Shown here: piece by piece, positions 27,005-35,277 of the stretch | Layout: every line of letters begins with the position of its first letter | Numbering within the stretch: the first letter of the stretch is position 1 | DNA from: Acetobacter sicerae | Lineage (GTDB): Bacteria; Pseudomonadota; Alphaproteobacteria; Acetobacterales; Acetobacteraceae | Direction of reading: 5' to 3' | Assembly: GCF_011516765.1 (NCBI RefSeq) | Contig: NZ_JAAABN010000004.1 | Location: forward strand, 124,001-188,000 | Length of the DNA stretch: 64,000 bases | The notes under the pieces: generated by a model | Seen by the model: only the letters and a program-made list of their open reading frames with translations | Told to the model about the DNA's origin: nothing | Database searches by the model: none | Program-made: the position numbers and the translations under genes

Positions 27005-29157
27005 CCCGTATGCCCCTCACTACCCGCCGCGCCGCGCTTTTCGGCGGGGGTGGACTGCTGCTGGCGACACTCTGGCCTTCGGCCTCTCCACGCGCGTCCA
27101 CAGGGATGCTGGTGGAAAACGCCACGGCTCCCTTTGCGCCCAATGCCTATATTCGCATTATGCCCGACAACAGCATCACCCTGATCCTGCCCAACATTGA
27201 AATGGGCCAGGGCATTTACACGTCATCCGTGATGCTGATCGCCGAAGAACTCTGCGTCGATCTGGCGCAGATCGAGATCGAGGCGGCACCTCCCGGCAGC
27301 GCCGAAATCACCGGCGGTTCGATGTCGATCATGACCGAGTGGAAGCCCCTGCGTGAAGCCGGAGCAGCGGCAAGAACGGTTCTGATTCAGACCGCCGCCA
27401 CGCGATGGGGTGTTCCGCCTGCAAGCTGCACCGCTGCGTCTGGTGTCGTCACACACACGACGTCCGGTCGGACCTTCACGTTTGGCGAACTGGCGACGGA
27501 TGCCGCAAAACTCCCGCTCCCCAAGGAACCGACACTCAAGGCAGCCTCCGATTACAGTCTGATCGGCAAATCCCAGCATCGTGTCGATAGCGCCATCAAG
27601 GTGAACGGCACTGCAGTTTTCGGCATCGACATAAATATCCCGGATCAGAAAATCGGAACGGTGTCTGCCAGCCCGGTGATAGGCGGCACTCTCCGTAGTC
27701 TGGATCGTGACGCCGCCATGGCCGTTCGGGGCGTTGTGGCTGTTCTGGTCAATGAGCCGCGAGATGCTGTCTGTGTTGTCGGTGACCATTACTGGGCTGC
27801 CCACAAGGGACTACAGGCTCTGCGTCCTGTGTGGAATGAAAACGACAATGCTCACGTCAGCACACAGACGATTTATGATCAGTTGCATGACGGTCTGAAA
27901 GGACCGGCGATCATTCCCAGCCCGAAAGGGGATGCTGACGCCGTCATTGCGAAATCCCATGCCACCTACAGCGCTGTTTACCAGCAGCCCATGCTGGCGC
28001 ATGCGACCATGGAGCCCATCAATTGCACGGCTCATGTTCGCCCGGACGGCTGCGATGTCTGGGTCGGCACGCAGGTCGCTGATCGTGCGCAGGAAACGGC
28101 GGCAGACGTCACCGGCCTGCCCAAGGAAAAGATTGCGGTTCACAGCCAGTATATCGGTGGAGGTTTCGGCCGACGACTGGAACATGAATACATCACGCAG
28201 TGTGTGCAGTTTGCGAAACAGACCAATTATCCTCTGAAGATTGTCTGGAGTCGTGAGGAAGACATCACACGCGACCGCTATCGGCCTGCCTATGTCGATG
28301 AAGTCACAGCCGGTCTTGATGAAAAAGGCCATGTCACGGCCATGAAACATCGCATTGTCGGTCCTGCCGTCGTGGCCCGCTGGGATCCACCGGAGCTGAC
28401 AAAAGATGGATATGACGAGGATCTTTCCGTCGCTACATTGATCACCCCTTACACTTACGATGCCTACAGGCTTGAATTCGCAAGACGGGAAGCGCCGGGT
28501 GTCATCACCGCGTGGTGGCGTGGGGTTGGCGGCACGCGCGGTCTGTTTGTCGTGGAAAATTTCATTGATGAACTTGCTTTAAAAGCCGGGGTTGATCCGG
28601 TTGCCTACCGCCGGGAGCTTGCAAAAGAGAATGCCCGTGCCGTCGCTGTTCTGGACAGAGTGGCCAAGGATTCCGGCTGGAACGACCCTGTGCCGAAAGG
28701 GCGGGCGCGGGGCGTCGCACTTCAGTTCGCCTTTGGCTCCTACATGGCCACTGTTGCGGAAATCGAAATGCCGACACCGGATACAGTCATCATCCATCGC
28801 GTCACGGCTGCAGTGGATTGTGGCCAGGTCGTCAATCCGGATCAGGTGATTTCCCAGATCGAAGGCGGCCTGATCTTTGGGTTCAGCGCGGCGCTCTACA
28901 ACGAGATCACTCTGGAACATGGCCGCGTGCAGGAAAACAATTTCAACACATGGCGTGTGATGCGCATGAACGAAGCCCCACGACGCATTGATGTTCACCT
29001 GATCGCCAGCACGGAAGATCCCGGCGGTATCGGAGAGGTCGGAACAGCGGCAGCCGCTCCGGCGCTGGCCAATGCCATGGCTTCTGCGCAGGGACACCGT
29101 TATCGGACACTCCCTCTGCTTTCCAGCAGGAATCAGGAAAAGGAGACGGCACGATGA
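27001..29157 (+). CDS. Molybdopterin subunit of periplasmic aldehyde dehydrogenase (AldH/IorB type)
   Basis: 718 aa, starting ATG overlapping the previous stop (ATGA). Tat signal [11 protein letters not shown] followed by a hydrophobic stretch. Xanthine-oxidase family large subunit of the cytosine-dinucleotide bicistronic group: [43 protein letters not shown], and the catalytic glutamate in [10 protein letters not shown] (about residue 679). In acetic acid bacteria such enzymes oxidise acetaldehyde and other aldehydes at the periplasmic face; isoquinoline or nicotinate oxidation are alternatives seen elsewhere in the family. The neighbouring amine dehydrogenase favours an aldehyde substrate here. 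Confidence 0.9.
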   Translation: MTRMPLTTRRAALFGGGGLLLATLWPSASPRASTGMLVENATAPFAPNAYIRIMPDNSITLILPNIEMGQGIYTSSVMLIAEELCVDLAQIEIEAAPPGSAEITGGSMSIMTEWKPLREAGAAARTVLIQTAATRWGVPPASCTAASGVVTHTTSGRTFTFGELATDAAKLPLPKEPTLKAASDYSLIGKSQHRVDSAIKVNGTAVFGIDINIPDQKIGTVSASPVIGGTLRSLDRDAAMAVRGVVAVLVNEPRDAVCVVGDHYWAAHKGLQALRPVWNENDNAHVSTQTIYDQLHDGLKGPAIIPSPKGDADAVIAKSHATYSAVYQQPMLAHATMEPINCTAHVRPDGCDVWVGTQVADRAQETAADVTGLPKEKIAVHSQYIGGGFGRRLEHEYITQCVQFAKQTNYPLKIVWSREEDITRDRYRPAYVDEVTAGLDEKGHVTAMKHRIVGPAVVARWDPPELTKDGYDEDLSVATLITPYTYDAYRLEFARREAPGVITAWWRGVGGTRGLFVVENFIDELALKAGVDPVAYRRELAKENARAVAVLDRVAKDSGWNDPVPKGRARGVALQFAFGSYMATVAEIEMPTPDTVIIHRVTAAVDCGQVVNPDQVISQIEGGLIFGFSAALYNEITLEHGRVQENNFNTWRVMRMNEAPRRIDVHLIASTEDPGGIGEVGTAAAAPALANAMASAQGHRYRTLPLLSSRNQEKETAR

Positions 29158-30398
29158 GTCACCACACTGTCTCGCGTTCCTGTTTCGCACTTGCGCTGCT
29201 TGCCGGAACCAGCCTCTTCTCGACTTCCTATGCCGCCCCGGCCTCCTCACTTGAACGGGGTGAATATCTCGCACGCGCCGCAGACTGCGAGGCCTGTCAT
29301 ACGGCGCCGGGTGGCGCGCCTTTCGCTGGCGGTCGTGCTTTCAACGTGCCGGGTATAGGGGTCATCTACTCCCCGAACATCACGCCGGATCCGGAACACG
29401 GAATTGGCCGGTGGACGGACGATGAATTCGTAAAGTCCGTACGAGATGGCGTCTCTCCCAGCTGGAAACATCTCTATCCCGCCATGCCTTATCCGGCCTA
29501 TTCCCGTATGAGCGTGGACGAGGTTAAAGATATGCGAGCATGGCTCGCTACGGTTCCGAAGTCCGCCAATGGTGTTCCAGCCAATCAGGTGAAATTTCCG
29601 TTCTCCATCAGAACTCTGATGGTCGGCTGGAATCTGCTCAATGGTCCGGCCTCGTCCTATCCTGACGATCCACAGAAGTCGCCCGAATGGAACCGGGGAC
29701 GCTATTTGGTCGAAGGGCCCGGACACTGTGCTGACTGCCATTCGCCGCGCACAATGACTTTTGGTCTATCAAAAAGTCAGGCGTTTGCAGGGAATGTCGT
29801 CAACGGCCAGCGCGCCTATAACATCACTTCAGACAAAAACAGCGGTCTGGGCACATGGACCGATCAGGCGCTCTCTGACTATCTCGCAACCGGCCATGCC
29901 GATGGTCACGGCACAGCGTCGGGTGATATGGCGGAAGTCATCAGCTATAGCCTGCGTCATCTGAAACCGGAGGATATTCACGCCATGATTGTCTATCTGC
30001 GTGATGTAAAACCCCAGTCATCCAGCGATGGCGCAGCGCCGGTGCGCCAGCCCACCTCCGGCGATAGCTCCCTGCCCCAGCAGACAAACGGAGCGAAACT
30101 GTTCGCATCGGCCTGTAGCGGCTGTCATCTGCCTGACGGCAGCGGTCGCCAGTCCGCTTTCGCCAGCATTGCCGGAGCCCGCAGTCTGAGCGCCGATAAT
30201 GGCCGTAACCTGCTCCACGTCATCATGAATGGCTCGACCCTGATGACAGACAAGGGAAACCAGCCCATGCCCGCTTTCTCGGGAGGCAATTACAGCCAGA
30301 AAGACCTGAATGACATTGCTGCTTTTGTCATGACGCATTTTACGGAGGCCACACCCTCGGAACACGCCTTCAGCGAGTTTGCAAAGAAACCAGACTGA
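29154..30398 (+). CDS. Tri-haem cytochrome c subunit of aldehyde dehydrogenase
   Basis: 414 aa with a signal peptide (cut near SYA, residue 27). Three haem sites: CEACH (45-49), CADCH (about 191) and CSGCH (about 321). This AldG/AdhB-like cytochrome accepts electrons from the 2Fe-2S subunit and delivers them to ubiquinone or to the cytochrome chain. ATG overlaps the stop of the molybdenum subunit gene, so all three subunits are translationally coupled. The gene converges on the amine dehydrogenase operon with a shared terminator. Confidence 0.93.
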   Translation: MSHHTVSRSCFALALLAGTSLFSTSYAAPASSLERGEYLARAADCEACHTAPGGAPFAGGRAFNVPGIGVIYSPNITPDPEHGIGRWTDDEFVKSVRDGVSPSWKHLYPAMPYPAYSRMSVDEVKDMRAWLATVPKSANGVPANQVKFPFSIRTLMVGWNLLNGPASSYPDDPQKSPEWNRGRYLVEGPGHCADCHSPRTMTFGLSKSQAFAGNVVNGQRAYNITSDKNSGLGTWTDQALSDYLATGHADGHGTASGDMAEVISYSLRHLKPEDIHAMIVYLRDVKPQSSSDGAAPVRQPTSGDSSLPQQTNGAKLFASACSGCHLPDGSGRQSAFASIAGARSLSADNGRNLLHVIMNGSTLMTDKGNQPMPAFSGGNYSQKDLNDIAAFVMTHFTEATPSEHAFSEFAKKPD

Positions 30399-30403
30399 GA
30401 CTT

Positions 30404-30445
30404 TCGGCTCTCTGGAAGTTACTCTTCCGGAGAGCCGATTTCTGT
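30404..30445. terminator. Bidirectional terminator between the two dehydrogenase operons
   Basis: Near-perfect 15 bp stem TCGGCTCTCTGGAAG / CTTCCGGAGAGCCGA (one G-T pair) with a 5 nt loop and a T-rich tail on the plus strand; it sits between the converging tri-haem cytochrome and second MauD-like genes. Confidence 0.85.
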
Positions 30446-30477
30446 TTCTGAAAAGAACTGTTGGCTGAAAGCAGCTA

Positions 30478-31077
30478 TCAGGCTGCCTGAACTTTCTGGC
30501 GCTTACGGTGCGTGATGTAATCCTGCACCGTTGTAAAACCGCTTTCCCAGGCGTTGAGCAGACTTTCAAGATGCTCGCGGCTGTTCACCAGCCCCCGGGA
30601 CAGTATGACGCCTTCTGAAGAAAGCAGGAACGCGGCAGGCAGTTTGTCGACCTCCAGCACGCGCCCAATGGTCGGATCATTGACAAAGTGATCCGCCTTT
30701 ATCCCTGACTGCTGAACAAAACGCTGCTGGACTTCGGGCGCATCATCCCCTGCGAAAACCAGATCCACATGCTCTTTCCGGCAGAAATCCTGTGCAATCG
30801 GAATGATCTTGCGAGAAATAGGGCATGTTGCGGAGACAAACAGCATAAGCGTCGTCTCTCGACTACCTGCCGGACTGAAAGCCGCTCCATTCAGCAAACG
30901 GAACGGGCCAGACGGACAGACGTCGCCCGGCTGGGGGCCTTTCGACCCCGTCAGCGCCCCCGCCGGTGCGATCTCCCTAAAAAGCTGTCTGACCTGACGT
31001 GTCAGACGCCAGGTCACAAAGAGCGTCGCCAGCAGAACCACCGTCAGAAGCACATTGACGCAGATCAGCGCTGTCAT
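30478..31077 (-). CDS. MauD-like thioredoxin-fold protein with CxxS motif
   Basis: 199 aa. N-terminal membrane anchor (VNVLLTVVLLATLFVTW) followed by a periplasmic thioredoxin-like domain. It parallels MauD encoded 3 kb upstream in the same operon (FVSATCPISRKIIPIA versus FVAPECPVCKRVIPIA; VDKLPAAFLLSSEGVI versus INRLPALVLLDERGVI). The active site is CPIS, so the second cysteine is missing. A one-cysteine thioredoxin fold suits an isomerase or a holding role rather than dithiol oxidase/reductase. Last gene of the operon, 24 nt after the porin gene. I infer a part in disulfide maturation of the amine dehydrogenase or its cytochromes. Confidence 0.85.
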   Translation of the reverse strand: MTALICVNVLLTVVLLATLFVTWRLTRQVRQLFREIAPAGALTGSKGPQPGDVCPSGPFRLLNGAAFSPAGSRETTLMLFVSATCPISRKIIPIAQDFCRKEHVDLVFAGDDAPEVQQRFVQQSGIKADHFVNDPTIGRVLEVDKLPAAFLLSSEGVILSRGLVNSREHLESLLNAWESGFTTVQDYITHRKRQKVQAA

Positions 31078-31101
31078 CGTCCGGGCTCCTGTCTGTAGGC
31101 T

Positions 31102-32463
31102 TCAGAATGCCCAGATTGCGTCACAGCTGAACCAGAACATGTTGTTGGTGCCATTGTTCGCATAATTGATGGTCGGATCGTCCGTGGGAGACACACGGTT
31201 GAAAGGCCTTGTTCCATTCAGCGACTTATCCAGACGCAGTTCCGGACGGATGGTCAGACTGCCTTTCGGCAGATGCAGAAACTGCGGACGATAGGCCACA
31301 CCGACCGTCAGTTCACCATAGGTGGTTCCGGCGGCGTAATCGTAAGGATAGGGCCGACCACGCAACTCGTTCACATAAGACATTGTCGAAGTATTGTTGC
31401 CGACCACGCCGCCATTATTGTCGCGGAAGATCTCGCCTCGGACGTTGAGCGTCAACCAGGGATAGAAGTCATGGGCGAAATAGGCCGTGACGCCGTAAAC
31501 ATCGTCCTGAAGATAGTCGTCGTGAAAATACGTGCCGTTGAGAGTAAATGTCGTCGCGTCATTGATTTTGTAGGACGCGATGATGTCGCCGATATATTCC
31601 ATCTCATGATTGGCGTCTCTGCCGATGGCGTACACGCTCTGCTGTGGTCCGACATAGGCAAGAGCGGAAATATCCAGCTTTCCATCCAGAAGGCCGTTGG
31701 ACTGGAAACCGAAATATCCTTTCGGACGACTGTTGTTTTTCGCACCGCCGAATGACGTCGAGTTACCGGCGTTCACACCAAGAATCCAGTCGAAATGGTC
31801 CGCCAGATGGACCGTGGCAGTCACACCGATGACTTCGAACGGCACGATGAAGTCAGACGAGTAATTATAGCTGTAGAAAGGACGCTCCAGCGCATCTGTC
31901 CCTTCCACGCCCTGCATGCCGTACATCTGCCCGATCTGGAGATCGACACCATCCTTTGTGAACCACGGAAGATGCGCATCAACATGCGCCTGCGTGGGCG
32001 CAAACTGGTACATGCCGGTGATGGCCCCGTCAGCCATACCGATGGTCGGATTGAAGCGCGCGTCCGAGCCATACAGGACTTCAAACGTGAAACCGAGCCC
32101 GTATCCGGCGCCGATATCGGAAACCGGATGGGACAGCGTGCCAGTGATCTGGTTAAGGGTCGCGGTATTGGCGCGATCGACATAGGACTGCGCCCAGTTA
32201 CGCCCTGTGTGGGTCCAGGGGTTACCGTTGACACCGGCTTCGACAACAATATGGCCTTCAAGATCGTCAAACCAGCTATGGCTTCCGGGCGGTTGAAGAT
32301 TCACGTCCACCTTGGCTGCATCAGCTTTTTCGGCTTCTGTTTCCTCACCAACCAGCGGACGTCCCGACTCTTCCGGTGTGAGTCTCTCCTGTGCAAAAGC
32401 TGGCAGAGAAACAAGCTGGAGCGCAAAATACGCACCAATGGAAAGACGGGGACGAAAAACCAT
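31102..32463 (-). CDS. Outer membrane beta-barrel porin (BBP2/OmpL-like)
   Basis: 453 aa with signal peptide (cut after PAFA, residue 24), a 35-residue charged linker, and a long series of alternating-hydrophobic strands ending in a C-terminal Phe (DAIWAF), the usual outer-membrane barrel signal. PFYSYNYSSDFIVPFEVIGVTA resembles the putative beta-barrel porin-2 family (the segment around the family QPYYS-type motif). It lies in the amine dehydrogenase operon, 90 nt after a cytochrome c gene. I infer substrate entry for amines; a different ligand is possible. Confidence 0.75.
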   Translation of the reverse strand: MVFRPRLSIGAYFALQLVSLPAFAQERLTPEESGRPLVGEETEAEKADAAKVDVNLQPPGSHSWFDDLEGHIVVEAGVNGNPWTHTGRNWAQSYVDRANTATLNQITGTLSHPVSDIGAGYGLGFTFEVLYGSDARFNPTIGMADGAITGMYQFAPTQAHVDAHLPWFTKDGVDLQIGQMYGMQGVEGTDALERPFYSYNYSSDFIVPFEVIGVTATVHLADHFDWILGVNAGNSTSFGGAKNNSRPKGYFGFQSNGLLDGKLDISALAYVGPQQSVYAIGRDANHEMEYIGDIIASYKINDATTFTLNGTYFHDDYLQDDVYGVTAYFAHDFYPWLTLNVRGEIFRDNNGGVVGNNTSTMSYVNELRGRPYPYDYAAGTTYGELTVGVAYRPQFLHLPKGSLTIRPELRLDKSLNGTRPFNRVSPTDDPTINYANNGTNNMFWFSCDAIWAF

Positions 32464-32553
32464 ACGCGGAACACTCCTTGTCTGACATCATACTGGCTGG
32501 TCAGCGACGTCCCGGTATCAAGAAGATTACAGAGATGAGCGACCGTTTTGTTT

Positions 32554-33048
32554 TTACAGTTTCTTTGCAGTCTTCTGTGCACAGGCCGCCAGAGACCGCT
32601 CGAGGGTCTGACCACGCTGCGCCATGAAATCCGGAACGGACAAAGGTTCTCCCCGCCATTGATGAATCTCGGCTGCCGTATAAGGTCGAAATCCTTTTGG
32701 CAGACTGGTTCCCGCCAGACGGAACATGACAAAATTCATGACATCGGCGAGCGTCTGATCGTCACGGATGAGCGACATCGACACCCCTGGCACGCGGATC
32801 AGGTAGGCGCGTCCTTCATCCGTGCAGGCGAACCCACCGACAGCGTTGCGCAGGGTTGGAACGAAACTGTTCCCTGACACACCCTCAATGCCATGACATC
32901 CGCCACAATGAGACAGATAGGTCACGCTGGTGTGGTCAAGCACAGTGGCGTGCTCCACGGAATCCGCAGCATGGGAAATACCGGACAGGAAGAACCCGCT
33001 TCCTGCAATCAGCATCAGAACCGGAACAGCCCGCATCATGAGAGCCAT
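32554..33048 (-). CDS. Mono-haem cytochrome c with C-terminal extension
   Basis: 164 aa from the ATG at 33048; the frame is open to 33102 and several ATGs compete. Signal peptide ends near GISHA. One haem site, CGGCH, close to the mature N-terminus. Met residues in GVSMSLIRDD and FVMFRLAGTSL are axial-ligand candidates. About 50 residues after the cytochrome core (PYTAAEIHQWRGEPLSVPDF) are not typical of small class I cytochromes. Sixth gene of the amine dehydrogenase operon. Likely redox partner of the dehydrogenase or of the next cytochrome. Confidence 0.8.
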   Translation of the reverse strand: MALMMRAVPVLMLIAGSGFFLSGISHAADSVEHATVLDHTSVTYLSHCGGCHGIEGVSGNSFVPTLRNAVGGFACTDEGRAYLIRVPGVSMSLIRDDQTLADVMNFVMFRLAGTSLPKGFRPYTAAEIHQWRGEPLSVPDFMAQRGQTLERSLAACAQKTAKKL

Positions 33049-33079
33049 TCCGAAAACTGAACGCCGTTGCCCTGCTTTT

Positions 33080-33556
33080 TCAGGGAACAGGATGCGCAGC
33101 ATTCAACTTGTTTCGCTCTTCAAGAACAGCCGCAGGCGTCAGGGAAGACGCACGTTCCTTCTTCACCTCATCGGCGGTGAAGGTCGGCGCAGGCTTTACG
33201 TCGCTGAGAGACGCAACATAGGTCAGAATGGCCGCAATATTCTCGTCACTCTGCGCGCCGAAAGCCGGCATGTAACCCATATACGGATTACCACCCGCCT
33301 TGATCATACCCGACAGACCATTGAGCAGCACGTGCATCACGTAAGCCTTGCCTTCCGGCGTGGAAGCAATGGCGCCGATACGTCCCTTGAGCGGTGGGAA
33401 CTGACCGACAACACCCGCAGCGCTGGCCTGATGGCAAAGGCTGCAATTACCTGTGTAAAGCTGCTGTCCGTCGGCCGCGGCATGCGCCGGACCGGAGACG
33501 GCCACGCCCCCGGCAAGAAGGGCTGCCGCACTCAGGGAAAAGAGAATTTTCTTCAT
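33080..33556 (-). CDS. Mono-haem cytochrome c
   Basis: 158 aa. MKKILFSLSAAALLAGG begins a clear signal peptide (cut near AHA-AA). Single haem site CSLCH and Met ligand candidate in MGYMPAFGAQSDENIAAILTYV, the usual class I cytochrome C-terminal pattern. The open frame runs upstream to 33652 but the ATG at 33556 gives the signal peptide. It follows mauA by 26 nt. The aromatic amine dehydrogenase cluster of Alcaligenes faecalis also has a small periplasmic cytochrome gene right after aauA, so this protein is the best candidate for direct electron acceptor in place of amicyanin. Confidence 0.88.
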   Translation of the reverse strand: MKKILFSLSAAALLAGGVAVSGPAHAAADGQQLYTGNCSLCHQASAAGVVGQFPPLKGRIGAIASTPEGKAYVMHVLLNGLSGMIKAGGNPYMGYMPAFGAQSDENIAAILTYVASLSDVKPAPTFTADEVKKERASSLTPAAVLEERNKLNAAHPVP

Positions 33557-33582
33557 TATCACTACAATCTGCTTCTGGGGTC

Positions 33583-34143
33583 TTACGATGCCTTGCCGAC
33601 CACGGCTGCGGTCGAGCAGTTGTACATCTCCGATGTTCCCGTTCCGAAACACCAGATGATGTCGTTGTTGGCCATCGGGCGATAGGACGGCTGATCGCCA
33701 TCCGTATTGAGGCAGGTCACCTCGTTACAGGAGTCCTGACCACAGCAGTCACGATAGGCAATCATGTAGGAATTGCCATCCTGCGGATTGTAACAGCTGC
33801 CGATCCACGAGGTAGGGGACGGCGCGGTTCCCGGCGGGCATGTATGGGTGCCACCACCGCAGGAAGTGCAGAGATTGCCGTCGATGGCGCAGTAACGCCA
33901 GTAATCGCAGGCCAGATCATCCTTGGCCTGTGCTTTCGCAGCAAACGGTGACTGAGGTCTGGGCTTCGCGGTCGCCGCATCAGCACGGCTGACTGGCAGC
34001 AGCATGAATGCCGGAGCCGCCGCAACAGCGCCACCGACCTTTGTCAGCACATCGCGGCGCGAGGTACGCCCAGCGATCCGCCGAAGAACGCTTTCTGTCA
34101 GACGATCCAGCATTGAACCCTGTTTCTTTTCAGACGGCAGCAT
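33583..34143 (-). CDS. mauA: Amine dehydrogenase light (TTQ) subunit
   Basis: 186 aa with a long twin-arginine type leader (RTSRRDVLTKVGGAV). All key residues of the methylamine dehydrogenase light chain align: Trp113 (SWIGSCYNP) and Trp164 (NDIIWCFG) would form tryptophan tryptophylquinone; Asp132 (AYRDCCG) and Asp88 (AIDG) match Asp76 and Asp32 of the Paracoccus enzyme. Twelve cysteines lie in the mature part, enough for the six disulfides of the family. Sequence is nearer to methylamine than to aromatic amine dehydrogenase (LNTDGDQPSYRP, CYNPQDG). CAGGAG lies eight bases upstream of the ATG at 34143, which overlaps the mauD end by 14 nt. Confidence 0.95.
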   Translation of the reverse strand: MLPSEKKQGSMLDRLTESVLRRIAGRTSRRDVLTKVGGAVAAAPAFMLLPVSRADAATAKPRPQSPFAAKAQAKDDLACDYWRYCAIDGNLCTSCGGGTHTCPPGTAPSPTSWIGSCYNPQDGNSYMIAYRDCCGQDSCNEVTCLNTDGDQPSYRPMANNDIIWCFGTGTSEMYNCSTAAVVGKAS

Positions 34144-34735
34144 GAGAAATCACTCCTGTCTCCACCCGCTCGACTTTCGGAGCTACCGGAACAGTGTCCA
34201 GCAGGTCCTCGATCTGACGGCGTGTATTCACAATATCCTTGACCCGGATGACGCCGCGCTCATCAAGCAGCACCAAAGCAGGCAGACGGTTGATTTGCAG
34301 GACCAGCCCAAGCTCCACTCCCGTCAGAAGCGGAACACCCTGCATCTCAGGGCGGCTGGCCACCATGTCCTGAAGTTCGGGAACAGGACCGTCCCCTACA
34401 AACAAAAACTCGAACCCTCTGGTCGCGGCCACATCACGCGCAATGGGAATAACGCGTTTGCAGACGGGGCATTCGGGCGCCACGAACAGGAGCATCTGGT
34501 AATGCCCCGGTTGCAGGGCGTCTCCGATCATGACCGGCCTGTCTTCCAGCGTGTGCAGAACCAGTCTCGGGACAGTTTGTCCGACATCCAGTCCCGGACG
34601 CGCTTCCTGATCGCCAATCGGCGCGGTCCGTTCATGAAGAACACCAATCTGGCGTGCGAGCGCGAGCAGCGTCACAGCAAGGATCAGCACCAGAACCGTC
34701 AGAAAGCCCTGCCAGATGAGAAGAGCGATCATCAT
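34130..34735 (-). CDS. mauD: MauD, thioredoxin-like maturation protein
   Basis: 201 aa. N-terminal membrane span, then a periplasmic thioredoxin-fold domain with the dithiol motif CPVC (APECPVCKRVIPIA). MauD is needed with MauE for stable, disulfide-bonded light subunit; mutants degrade it. ATG overlaps the mauE stop (ATGA). A paralogue lacking the second cysteine sits at the end of the operon. Confidence 0.93.
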   Translation of the reverse strand: MMIALLIWQGFLTVLVLILAVTLLALARQIGVLHERTAPIGDQEARPGLDVGQTVPRLVLHTLEDRPVMIGDALQPGHYQMLLFVAPECPVCKRVIPIARDVAATRGFEFLFVGDGPVPELQDMVASRPEMQGVPLLTGVELGLVLQINRLPALVLLDERGVIRVKDIVNTRRQIEDLLDTVPVAPKVERVETGVISHAAV

Positions 34736-35277
34736 GCCCGTTCTCCTGTCGCATCACTGAGAGACATATCCGGCAGCACACGCAGCGCCTGCCAGAGCAC
34801 CCACAGAGCCACGCCACAGGCGACGCCCTCAAGCTGGACACTGACTGAAGGCGCCGCTCCAGCCACCGCAGGCAGCAGGGCAGGCACACCACAAACCAGT
34901 GTTCGTAAAACCAGTGACCAGGAAAGCGTCTCGCCTTTCTGACCTGGCGTGCAACCACAGGACAGATCAGTACGCCCCCGCATGACGTTGATACCCATCG
35001 CCAGAGCGAAGACCACCATCAGACCTGCAGCGACGACACCTCCGACGCCCAGTCCAACACCGGACAGCAACATCAGGCCGACAAGCACCTCCGTCACACC
35101 GAGCCCCCATGCCACGGCCTCAAGAGACCACGCAGGCAGAAGCCGGTAGGACGATAGCGTCCCCAGAAAGAGGTCATGTTCCCGGAGCTTGGATACCCCG
35201 GCAACCAGAAACATGATCCCCACACCTCCGGCGCAGAGAGCTGACACTCCACCCATCACGAGAGAGGCGGCATTCAT
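34732..35277 (-). CDS. mauE: MauE, membrane protein for light-subunit maturation
   Basis: 181 aa, DoxX/MauE-like four- or five-span membrane protein. N-terminal FLVAGVSKLREHDLFLGTLSSYRLLP and the cysteine pair in RTDLSCGCTPG after the third span are characteristic of MauE. It is thought to supply or shuttle reducing/oxidising equivalents for MauD. Both ends overlap neighbours by four bases (ATGA with mauB and with mauD). Confidence 0.92.
   Translation of the reverse strand: MNAASLVMGGVSALCAGGVGIMFLVAGVSKLREHDLFLGTLSSYRLLPAWSLEAVAWGLGVTEVLVGLMLLSGVGLGVGGVVAAGLMVVFALAMGINVMRGRTDLSCGCTPGQKGETLSWSLVLRTLVCGVPALLPAVAGAAPSVSVQLEGVACGVALWVLWQALRVLPDMSLSDATGERA

Noticed and set aside
32554-33556. Either cytochrome as MauG
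   Set aside because: MauG is a di-haem protein of about 350-400 residues; both proteins here are under 170 residues with one CxxCH each.
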